From contig DAOVZA010000064.1 in the NCBI GenBank assembly GCA_030635405.1, positions 1 to 8,506 of the forward strand: DNA of 8,506 bases, read 5' to 3'. Positions 1 to 6,150 of this stretch are shown piece by piece. Positions within the stretch are counted from its first letter, which is position 1; each line of letters starts with the position of its first letter. The position numbers and the translations under genes are program-made. A model generated the notes under the pieces. That model worked only from the letters and a program-made list of their open reading frames with translations, was not told the DNA's origin and did no database searches. The stretch is from Desulfocapsa sp. (lineage in GTDB: Bacteria > Desulfobacterota > Desulfobulbia > Desulfobulbales > Desulfocapsaceae).

Positions 1-546
1 CCTGTGGATGTGATATTGCAAAATGACGCAGGTTCCTTTGCGACCCGTCAATTACTGGCAAAAGAATTGGCACATGGCAGAGACAGGTTGTCTGGGAAAA
101 AGATATTAATATGGCAATTCGCTTGTCGGGAGCTTACTTCTGGTAATTGGAAAAAAATTGCTATGGATTTACATGAGAAGCCTGTGAGTGATTTCTATAC
201 GCCCCTGGAAGGTGAATATAAAACTGTTGATGCTCTAGTGTTAGCAGTATCAAGCTCACCTGTACCAGGCTCTGTTCCCTATCAGGATAATGTGTTGACG
301 TTGCACCTTGACGATATCAGTGATATTAAAACGGGTGAAGAGTATGGTCAGGCTCTTGTCTATGGTTTTGGGATGCAGAAAAATATTCTTAGCCTCCTCG
401 CAAAAGTACGACCAGGAGATTCGATTAAAATACGGCTTGTGGACTGGGATATGGTACAAGCTAAATACTCATCATATCGTCGTACTACCTTAGATGATGA
501 AATGATAGAACTTGAACTACCCGTTTGGGGGGAAATATTACCATGA
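1..546 (+). CDS. AlgJ/AlgX-like SGNH O-acetylation protein, C-terminal part (5' truncated)
   Basis: Open from the first base in this frame, so the N-terminus lies upstream; the GTG at 4 is internal. About 181 residues remain. The first ~55 are the end of an SGNH/ALGX-type domain: IWQFACRELTSGNWKKI corresponds to LWCLSARELTGRGGWRKI at the end of the next gene, and a preceding Gly-Ser...Thr-Arg stretch also matches. Residues ~60-180 form an extra C-terminal module absent from the neighbour, beta-rich, with VPYQDNVLTLHLDDI and a Trp-Gly near the end; it may be a carbohydrate-binding or partner-docking domain. Known family role: periplasmic transfer of acetyl groups to polysaccharide, working with an AlgI-like MBOAT protein, here presumably upstream. 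The catalytic D-x-H and GDS motifs would be in the missing part. The TGA stop overlaps the next ATG (ATGA). Family call fairly firm; the polymer is unknown. Confidence 0.72.
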   Translation, partial: PVDVILQNDAGSFATRQLLAKELAHGRDRLSGKKILIWQFACRELTSGNWKKIAMDLHEKPVSDFYTPLEGEYKTVDALVLAVSSSPVPGSVPYQDNVLTLHLDDISDIKTGEEYGQALVYGFGMQKNILSLLAKVRPGDSIKIRLVDWDMVQAKYSSYRRTTLDDEMIELELPVWGEILP

Positions 547-1565
547 AATACCTATGGATGTTACAGATTTTATCGCTTCTAATTTTTGATGCTCGTGATG
601 TATGCGCGGCAACTGCTCAGGAACAGATGGTAAACCTGGCAGCATCTGCTGATGCAAATGGAGTTGTACACGGCAAAGATGGTTGGCTTTTTTTAAAGGA
701 AGAACTGGAACATCTTGGCAGCAAGGCTTTTTATGGCCAAGAGATACTTGAGATCAGCAAATCCGCAAAACCTGAATTTGCGGATCCTCTGCCGGCCATC
801 GTCGACTTTAATGAGCAATTGAACAAACGAGGTATTGAACTTGTATTTGCACCTATTCCTCTAAAGGCTCTGATCTATCATGATAAACTTCCCGGAAACA
901 TTACTACGGAAACAGTATCAACACTTGATCAAGTCTATGCAGATCTGTATACAAAATTATCTCAGCAAGGGGTCAAGGTTCTGAATCTTATTCCATTATT
1001 TCGTGAAGCCAGGAAAACAAAACAACTATATTGCAAGACAGATACACATTTTTCAGGTGCTGGGTTGAAGCTTGTTGCAGATGAACTTAGTAGGGAAATT
1101 ATACTGGCTGACTGGTATACTGGTATGAAAAAAAAATCTTATACAAAAGCAGAAAGGGAATTTTCTATCCATGGAGACTTATCCGTAATGATCAAGTCTA
1201 ATATATCGGAAAAGATTTTTTTAAACTTTGTTATGGATGGTGCGACCGGAAAAGCAGAACTATCCGATCATGATAGTCCTGTTTTACTTCTTGGGGACAG
1301 CCACACCATGGTTTTTTCAGTCGGTGGAGATTTACATAGTAGCGGAGCTGGTCTCTTTGATCATTTAAGTGCTAACCTTGGGTTTCCTACTGATCTTCTC
1401 GGAGTCAGAGGGTCAGGCTCAACAGCCAGTAGAATCAAACTCTATCAACGGTCTCGAAAAGAAACCAATTTTCTTCAGAAGAAGAAAATTGTTCTTTGGT
1501 GTTTGAGTGCAAGGGAGCTAACTGGAAGGGGTGGCTGGCGAAAAATTCCTGTTGCAAAAGAGTAA
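543..1565 (+). CDS. AlgJ/AlgX-like SGNH polysaccharide O-acetylation protein
   Basis: A 340-residue exported protein. ATG 543 is chosen over the earlier in-frame start at 525: it overlaps the upstream TGA as ATGA, has a G-rich ribosome site (527-533), and puts Met-Lys directly before a hydrophobic signal segment (residues ~3-15, possible cleavage near CAA 21-23). The SGNH domain shows GKDGWLFL (44-51), a strand with PIPLKAL (104-110), Asp-Thr-His (D167, H169) and Gly-Asp-Ser-His (G251-H254). These match the Asp/His and Ser positions of the AlgX/AlgJ catalytic triad. The protein ends soon after the RELT-GW motif, so it lacks the extra C-terminal module of the preceding paralogue. Expected role, from the family: periplasmic O-acetylation of an exopolysaccharide or cell-surface glycan together with an MBOAT protein. 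Co-transcription and translational coupling with the upstream gene are likely. It is the last gene of that cluster. Confidence 0.8.
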   Translation: MKYLWMLQILSLLIFDARDVCAATAQEQMVNLAASADANGVVHGKDGWLFLKEELEHLGSKAFYGQEILEISKSAKPEFADPLPAIVDFNEQLNKRGIELVFAPIPLKALIYHDKLPGNITTETVSTLDQVYADLYTKLSQQGVKVLNLIPLFREARKTKQLYCKTDTHFSGAGLKLVADELSREIILADWYTGMKKKSYTKAEREFSIHGDLSVMIKSNISEKIFLNFVMDGATGKAELSDHDSPVLLLGDSHTMVFSVGGDLHSSGAGLFDHLSANLGFPTDLLGVRGSGSTASRIKLYQRSRKETNFLQKKKIVLWCLSARELTGRGGWRKIPVAKE

Positions 1566-1932
1566 CGATACGCTACTGTTTACTCCATTGTTTAATTGAT
1601 TCCTTTCTTGATAACCTAAGGAATGTTTTTCTAATCCTTTTTTTCTACACCCCATAAAAATTCTTTCACGACTAACAATGAAAATAGAATTTAAGATTTA
1701 AAGTGATCATTGTTTCAATGTCGCATAATGTCTTGTGGAATAGTGATTTCAGTTAGTTATATCCATTTTCATATAAACCTCCGTAAAAAAGGCTTTCCCA
1801 AATGGCCTGATTTCTTAACAGAAATGGTTAAGCACCAAAATTTCTCTTATAATTGCATGGAACGCACAGGGATTTACTGCTGGCCTGCACATAATGTTCA
1901 CTTGAATACTCACAATTAAATTAACTATACAA
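1566..1932. other. AT-rich intergenic gap, no convincing gene
   Basis: This 367-base gap separates the acetylation genes from the glycosidase gene. An open frame at 1710-1919 (69 codons) has no recognisable domain, no clear ribosome site and a composition like random AT-rich DNA, so I do not call it. Just after the upstream stop are an imperfect 7-bp inverted repeat (1560-1576, one mismatch) and a weak 5-bp hairpin leading into a T-run (1618-1644). One of these may end the acetylation operon. I see no clear promoter for the downstream gene. Confidence 0.5.
1618..1644 (+). terminator. weak candidate intrinsic terminator
   Basis: AAGGA (1618-1622) can pair with TCCTT (1635-1639) across a 12-base loop, and the right arm runs into seven T residues (1638-1644). 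It lies about 50 bases after the stop of the SGNH gene in the correct orientation. The stem is short and AT-rich, so this is a weak call that rests mainly on the T-run and position. Confidence 0.3.
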
Positions 1933-3102
1933 ATGAAATCATTTTATTTTCTTCTGACTTTAGTCATAGCCAGTTTGGCATTTCCGGTAGCAAACAATTA
2001 CCTGTTAAAACGTGAGATAATGGGAAAGATGGTACTGGCCAACCACCATCTTATGAAAAAGTGGCCCGACCCAGGAGCGCCGGTCATCACCGACAAAGAG
2101 AGACCAAGTAATTTTTGGAACCGTGCGGTGTATTACGAAGGACTCATGGCTTTGTACTCAATAAATCCGAAAAAAGAATATCTGCAATATACCTTAGATT
2201 GGGCCGAATCGCATAATTGGGGTTTGCGAAACGGTTACGAAACAAAACATGCTGAGAACCATTGTGCTGGACAGATTTACCTCGATCTATATATGATGGA
2301 TCCAAAACCAGAACGTATAAAAGATATCAAGAAATCGATAGATTTAATGATCGATACCAAAAAAACTGGCTGGTGGTATTGGATTGACGCGCTTCAAATG
2401 AGCATGCCTGTTTTCGCCCAACTCTACGTAATTACTGGTGATGATATATATTCTAAACGTATGTATAGAATGTTTATAAAAACAAAGCTAAAGTTTGGTC
2501 TTTACGCCCAAAAAGACAAATTGTGGTTTCGAGATAGGAAATACATGCCTCCCTTTAAAGGGCCAAATGGTAAAAACCTTTATTGGTCGCGTGGTAACGG
2601 CTGGGTGGTAGCTGCACTTATCCGTGTCCTTGACATCCTGCCTAAAGATGAGCCGCACAGACCGGAATATTTAAAGACCTATGTAGAAATGATGGAGGTA
2701 TTACTCCCTATCCAGAGAACAGATGGGTTCTGGAATGTAAGCTTAAATGATCCAGATAACTTTGGCGGTAAAGAAACAAGCGGAACGGCACTGTTTATAT
2801 ATGGAATGGCTTGGGGAGTAAATAATGGCATACTAGACGCCAAGAAATACGTCCCTGCAATAACCAAAGGTTGGGAAGCAATGGCAAACGAAGCATTGCA
2901 CCCCAATGGCTTTCTGGGCTACGTACAGGGCACAGGAAAAAGACCTTCTGCCGGGCAACCTGTATCATACACGCAAAAACCAAATTTCGAAGACTTTGGG
3001 ATTGGGTGTTTCTTGCTGGCAGGCAGTGAGGTATATAAACTTCATGATTATAGTGCTCGTGATTGGTTGTCGCGCTTAACGGCACTCTTAACATTTCCAT
3101 AA
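1933..3102 (+). CDS. GH88/GH105-type unsaturated uronyl / rhamnogalacturonyl hydrolase, exported
   Basis: A 389-residue protein of the (alpha/alpha)6-barrel family that hydrates the 4,5-unsaturated uronic acid left at the non-reducing end by polysaccharide lyases (YteR-like, pectin/rhamnogalacturonan and similar glycans). Recognisable family blocks: HAENHCAGQIYLDLY (106-120), WWYWIDALQMSMPVFAQLY (147-165), in which D152 matches the catalytic Asp (D143 of YteR), YWSRGNGWVVAALIRVL (217-233), QRTDGFW (261-267) and KETSGTALFIYGMAWGVNNG (280-299). The N-terminus has Lys2 and a hydrophobic run to about residue 20, a plausible signal peptide (possible cut after VA 19-20), so it probably acts outside the cytoplasm. 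ATG 1933 is the first ATG after an in-frame TGA at 1903. No Shine-Dalgarno sequence precedes it, unlike the genes to its right; such absence is common in Bacteroidota. No lyase, transporter or SusC/D gene is visible nearby. The family is firm; the exact substrate is not. Confidence 0.88.
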   Translation: MKSFYFLLTLVIASLAFPVANNYLLKREIMGKMVLANHHLMKKWPDPGAPVITDKERPSNFWNRAVYYEGLMALYSINPKKEYLQYTLDWAESHNWGLRNGYETKHAENHCAGQIYLDLYMMDPKPERIKDIKKSIDLMIDTKKTGWWYWIDALQMSMPVFAQLYVITGDDIYSKRMYRMFIKTKLKFGLYAQKDKLWFRDRKYMPPFKGPNGKNLYWSRGNGWVVAALIRVLDILPKDEPHRPEYLKTYVEMMEVLLPIQRTDGFWNVSLNDPDNFGGKETSGTALFIYGMAWGVNNGILDAKKYVPAITKGWEAMANEALHPNGFLGYVQGTGKRPSAGQPVSYTQKPNFEDFGIGCFLLAGSEVYKLHDYSARDWLSRLTALLTFP

Positions 3103-3187
3103 GGGATCGGATTGATAATTGACAAGAAACAAACTATGCCGAAGATACAATGATGGAATATTGCCACGTTTTATAAGTATCATATGG

Positions 3188-5131
3188 TTAAACTTTCAAC
3201 TGATCAGCCACCCAGGATAGATCCAGTTCTTCCAACTTATCACGATTGGGAATGCCAGTTTTTTCATTCCAACCATTTTGACGATAATATTCATTTAGAG
3301 CAGCTGTAAATTGCTGTTGATCTACAAAAAGCCCATTACTTTTACCGCCTCTCAGAGCTTTGTTGAACATCTTATCAGGTAGAGTGTCCTGCCCTCGGCC
3401 GATGCCTTCACGATGATTGAAAGCACGCTGCATATTTACACTGCGCTCACCAACCTGAAGCAATTCGTCAATGCTCATATCCCATCCGGTAACACCACTT
3501 ATTAAATCACACAATTCTTGTGGTCCCAGTAATTGCCAACTTGCTCCATATACAAACACACACACATTCACACTATTCATTGCGCTGTATAGATGCTGGG
3601 TAACGCGGGCATAGCGTACCTTGTCTGGTCCCAGCGAACGGGGTTCCATTGGTTTAGTGAAGCCGATTTTTGACATCCTATCAGGATAATTGACATTACT
3701 GCCTTCAATGGGAGCATCGTGTTCGCTACTTTCGTGGTCAGCTCCAAAGGGGTTGACGGCGTAAATCAAGGCGAGGCTTCTTTTCAATTGAGGCATATGT
3801 GCCGGGGCTTCCATCTTGTGGCCTGTTGTAAGATATGCCTCAGTACCGCGGCCAATTGCTTTGGCCGCTGCGTATGATCCCATTCCCAAAACTTTACCAA
3901 ATCCCTCACCTTTGGCTATCATTTCGGTCATTTTAACCATGGCCTCAGTATTGCCAAATTTGAGTTCAATACCGTCTGTATCTTCCAAGGTTAGCTTACC
4001 TTCTTCATAGGCTTCCATAGCCCAGGCAATGGTTGCGCCACAAGAAATGGTATCCATACCGTACTGGTTACAAAGTTGGTTGGCATAGGCTACGGCTGCC
4101 AAGTTGTCAACGCCACAGTAGCTGCCAAATGCTGAAGTGGTTTCGTATTCAGGACCACCGTAGCGTGGATTGACTTTATAAGGGCCTTCAGTAATCTCCA
4201 CCACCCGCTTACATCGCACGGTACATGCGTAACAGGTGTCATTTCCAAATCTATCCTGCCTGCCTTCGTCAACACCTTTAAGAATGGTTTCGTACATTGT
4301 GGTTCCGTCTATGTTTTCCCATTCGTCAAAGACTCCGCTGTTAAAGTTGCGGGTAGGCAATCCGCCAACGGCCTGCTGCCCACCAGTCGTTGCAGCAGTG
4401 CCATATTTACGCATTAATACCCCGCTGGATTCGGGGAATATTTTTGCTGCATACTTTGCCAGTTTGACAATTGCCTGTTTATCGGCCATTTTGAAATTGT
4501 TTTTGCCGCTTTTGCCTCGTACAGCCACAGCTTTGAGATTTTTGGAGGCCATCACCGCCCCCATTCCAGTGCGACCATTTGCTCGATTGCAATTATTGAT
4601 AATGGATGCGTAACGAACGCCTTTTTCAGCAGCGGGGCCAATCTGAGCTACCTCTATACCTTCATCGTCTAATTCCTGCCGGATATTGGTTTCCACATCA
4701 CCGGTAATTTTTCCCCATAAATGGCTCGCATCACGCAATTCGTACTTACCGTCGTGAACCCACAGGTATACAGGAGTGGAAGCTTTACCTTTGATAATAA
4801 AGGCATCAAATCCGGAAAACTTCATCTCAGCGGGAAAAAAGCCTCCACTTTGAGCATCACCAATAGCTCCAGTAAGAGGGCTCTTGGCAGTAGAAGTCAT
4901 CCGGCTTTGACCGGAAACCGGAGCACCGGTTGTCACACCCACAGACAAACACAATACGTTATCCGGTCCAAGGGGGTCAGCCTTAGCCTTCATATCCTTA
5001 AGCATATAATGCATATTAAGCGCCGCACCACCCAGGTATTTACGGTAGAAACTTTCCGATGGCTCTTCCACCATAAATTCGCCAGTGGTAAGATTAACAT
5101 GCAATATTTTACCGTTGTATCCGTAAGGCAT
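3188..5131 (-). CDS. Aldehyde:ferredoxin oxidoreductase family tungsten/molybdenum enzyme
   Basis: A complete 647-residue cytoplasmic AOR-family protein, a normal length for the group. The family uses a tungsto- or molybdo-bispyranopterin plus one [4Fe-4S] cluster to oxidise aldehydes to acids, or reduce acids, with ferredoxin-type electron carriers. Visible: N-terminal domain YGYNGKILHVNLTTG (3-17), YLGGAALN (32-39), SPLTGAIGDAQSGGFFPAEMK (84-104), FDAFIIKGKA (108-117), GRTGMGAVMASKNLKAVAV (186-204), all typical pterin-domain blocks. Cluster ligands C300, C303, C307 (CxxCxxxC) and C524 match the spacing in Pyrococcus AOR (C288, C291, C295, C494). GPEYET (326-331), DTISCG (360-365) and NPFGADHESSEHD (460-472) are substrate/cofactor-domain motifs. 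The ribosome site AAGGGAGG (5138-5145, minus strand) is six bases from the ATG. No ferredoxin-like subunit, MoaD/ThiS-like protein or cofactor gene adjoins it. Subfamily and substrate cannot be settled by eye; E. coli YdhV-like or BamB-like roles are alternatives. Confidence 0.93.
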   Translation of the reverse strand: MPYGYNGKILHVNLTTGEFMVEEPSESFYRKYLGGAALNMHYMLKDMKAKADPLGPDNVLCLSVGVTTGAPVSGQSRMTSTAKSPLTGAIGDAQSGGFFPAEMKFSGFDAFIIKGKASTPVYLWVHDGKYELRDASHLWGKITGDVETNIRQELDDEGIEVAQIGPAAEKGVRYASIINNCNRANGRTGMGAVMASKNLKAVAVRGKSGKNNFKMADKQAIVKLAKYAAKIFPESSGVLMRKYGTAATTGGQQAVGGLPTRNFNSGVFDEWENIDGTTMYETILKGVDEGRQDRFGNDTCYACTVRCKRVVEITEGPYKVNPRYGGPEYETTSAFGSYCGVDNLAAVAYANQLCNQYGMDTISCGATIAWAMEAYEEGKLTLEDTDGIELKFGNTEAMVKMTEMIAKGEGFGKVLGMGSYAAAKAIGRGTEAYLTTGHKMEAPAHMPQLKRSLALIYAVNPFGADHESSEHDAPIEGSNVNYPDRMSKIGFTKPMEPRSLGPDKVRYARVTQHLYSAMNSVNVCVFVYGASWQLLGPQELCDLISGVTGWDMSIDELLQVGERSVNMQRAFNHREGIGRGQDTLPDKMFNKALRGGKSNGLFVDQQQFTAALNEYYRQNGWNEKTGIPNRDKLEELDLSWVADQLKV

Positions 5132-5152
5132 TCATAGCCTCCCTTGTATTTT

Positions 5153-5183
5153 CTGATTTCAGACTACATAAATCTGAGTTCAG
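5153..5183 (-). promoter_or_regulatory. inverted repeat in the AOR 5' leader, next to the ribosome site
   Basis: CTGATTTCAGA (5153-5163) and TCTGAGTTCAG (5173-5183) are inverted copies with two central mismatches and a 9-base spacer. In the minus-strand transcript this gives 4 bp, a 2x2 internal loop, then 5 bp. It ends only about seven bases before the AOR Shine-Dalgarno sequence (5138-5145), so it could be an operator or an RNA hairpin affecting translation. I cannot tell which from sequence alone. Confidence 0.45.
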
Positions 5184-5192
5184 GTAGAGATT

Positions 5193-5210
5193 GACCTAGA
5201 ACAATAGGTC
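5193..5210 (-). promoter_or_regulatory. perfect 6-6-6 palindrome upstream of AOR, operator-like
   Basis: GACCTA (5193-5198) and TAGGTC (5205-5210) form a perfect inverted repeat around six bases, the size and symmetry typical of a dimeric repressor/activator site. It sits 62-79 bases upstream of the AOR start, just outside the second inverted repeat at 5153-5183. I do not recognise it as a known ModE, FNR or other named consensus. An RNA hairpin is also possible. Confidence 0.45.
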
Positions 5211-5280
5211 CTAACAACTAATACTTTAGTATATTACACCAATTCATTTTTTAGAGGCTAGAGATTGTATGAGGTAAGAG

Positions 5281-5308
5281 TAACCGATAATAGGTAAACG
5301 TCCGGTTA
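5281..5308. repeat. inverted repeat between ecotin and AOR genes
   Basis: TAACCG (5281-5286) and CGGTTA (5303-5308) are perfect 6-base inverted arms with a 16-base spacer, in the gap between the ecotin gene and the AOR leader. It has no T-run on either strand, so terminator function is unlikely; a protein-binding site for the AOR promoter region is possible. Confidence 0.3.
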
Positions 5309-5345
5309 AGATATTCATACATAACAACCACACATGAGCACTGAC

Positions 5346-5384
5346 CAAAATGGCCTGTGGCAGGTTTGTCTATGTACAACATAG
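5346..5384 (-). terminator. two small hairpins after ecotin, candidate terminator
   Basis: Four bases after the ecotin stop (read leftwards) is a perfect 6-bp hairpin, CTATGT/ACATAG with a 3-base loop (5370-5384). Another six bases on is a second, CCTG/CAGG with a 3-base loop (5354-5364), followed by CCATTTTG in the transcript. Position and orientation fit ecotin termination, but the U-run is only four long. Confidence 0.4.
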
Positions 5385-5388
5385 CCTT

Positions 5389-5871
5389 CTATCCTTTCTC
5401 AGCCTTCTCTGTAATTTCAGATGCATTCCAGATTCGATATTGGACTTCATATCCATCTGGTACATAGACAACAATTGGAAGTCGACTGTTATACCGAACC
5501 TTGAGAGGAGAACCATATACGAATTTCTCAACTTTGGGTGTTCCCTCCGGTACTGCAATCAAAGTAGTCATGGGAACAGAAACACCAGTCACTTCATAAT
5601 AAGTGTAGCCCCAACCTTTCAGAGGGCGAGGCTCAATAACATTGCCGAGTCGTATTTGATTAACGCCATCAGTGAGCATGGTTTTGCCAACGATGAGCTC
5701 AACCATGAAATTATCTTCTTCAAGCCCCTTTGGAGTTAGCACAATAATGAAACGTTCCATGCCTTCCTTTGCAGCAGGAAAGGCCTTCAGTTGAGGATGC
5801 TCCACTCCAAAGGCCGAGACACCGATTATCAGACTGCTTACCACCAACAATAAAGCCAATGTTTTTCTCAT
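5389..5871 (-). CDS. eco: Ecotin, periplasmic serine-protease inhibitor (disulfide-less)
   Basis: A 160-residue ecotin, close to the usual ~162. Signal peptide: MRK, hydrophobic 5-17, probable cleavage after VSA (18-20). Matches to E. coli ecotin: FPAAKEGMERFIIVLTP (31-47) vs YPQAEKGMKRQVIQLTP, KGWGYTYY (85-92), RYNSRLPIVVYVPDG (126-140) and VQYRIWNA (143-150). The family forms homodimers that block trypsin-, chymotrypsin- and elastase-like proteases through a reactive loop and protect the periplasm from host or predator proteases. The reactive loop here reads VSVPMTTLIAVPEG (97-110), placing Leu104 at P1 (Met in E. coli). Both disulfide cysteines of the E. coli protein are absent: G69 and V107 occupy the approximate positions. 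Strong ribosome site AAGGGAGGT (5881-5889), nine bases from ATG. The gene is divergent from the TDT gene and is followed by AOR after 257 bases, probably as a separate unit. Confidence 0.93.
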   Translation of the reverse strand: MRKTLALLLVVSSLIIGVSAFGVEHPQLKAFPAAKEGMERFIIVLTPKGLEEDNFMVELIVGKTMLTDGVNQIRLGNVIEPRPLKGWGYTYYEVTGVSVPMTTLIAVPEGTPKVEKFVYGSPLKVRYNSRLPIVVYVPDGYEVQYRIWNASEITEKAEKG

Positions 5872-6150
5872 CTATTCCATACCTCCCTTAATTTATATTC
5901 CTGCGATTCTGCCACCACATGTACCGAGTTTTAAGCTAACTTCTTCCCATAATACAAAATGAAAAGGTTTTTAAACATACTTTTTGACACTCATGATCAG
6001 AGCTCCTTTTGAGGGAGTCTTTTTACTCTCCCAGAAACAGTACTCCAAGCTATTTAATAGTTTGCTTTCGTGGTCGTTTTCCTGTAAGCACATATACACG
6101 CAAGTAACAATACACACACAGCCTCAAAACCAGATAAAAGGAAGAATCAA
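5872..6150. promoter_or_regulatory. divergent promoter region between ecotin and the TDT gene
   Basis: This 279-base gap must hold the start signals of both divergent genes. Leftward, TATTAT (minus strand of 5946-5951) could be an ecotin -10 but lacks a good -35. Rightward, TTGACA at 5984-5989 resembles a -35 but has no matching -10 at 16-18 bases. At 6001-6032 two mutually exclusive weak hairpins share GGGAG (6013-6017): CTCC 6003-6006 with GGAG, or GGGAGT 6013-6018 with ACTCTCCC 6025-6032 (one bulge). No promoter is assigned with confidence. Confidence 0.35.

Noticed and set aside
525..1565. Longer start for the SGNH protein at 525
   Set aside because: It would add six residues ahead of the signal peptide and put the G-rich ribosome site inside the coding sequence; ATG 543 with the ATGA overlap is better.
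1710..1919. 69-codon open frame in the gap before the glycosidase
   Set aside because: No domain, no ribosome site, AT-rich and Cys/His-scattered composition; looks like chance. A decayed gene cannot be excluded but nothing supports it.
3188..5131. BamB subunit of class II benzoyl-CoA reductase
   Set aside because: BamB is also an AOR-family protein of about this size, but the N-terminal blocks look more like general AORs and no bam-type partner genes adjoin.
4236..5137. Plus-strand open frames opposite the AOR gene (4236-4613, 4721-5137)
   Set aside because: They lie antisense to a strongly conserved AOR coding sequence and encode nothing recognisable.
5132..5300. Molybdenum/tungsten cofactor riboswitch ahead of AOR
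   Set aside because: The function would fit, but I cannot match the multi-stem Moco RNA architecture or its conserved bases; the repeats seen are simple.
5350..5739. Plus-strand open frame opposite ecotin
   Set aside because: Antisense to a clearly recognisable ecotin gene; no protein-family similarity.
5984..5989. TTGACA as a sigma-70 -35 box for the TDT gene
   Set aside because: No acceptable -10 hexamer at 16-18 bases downstream.
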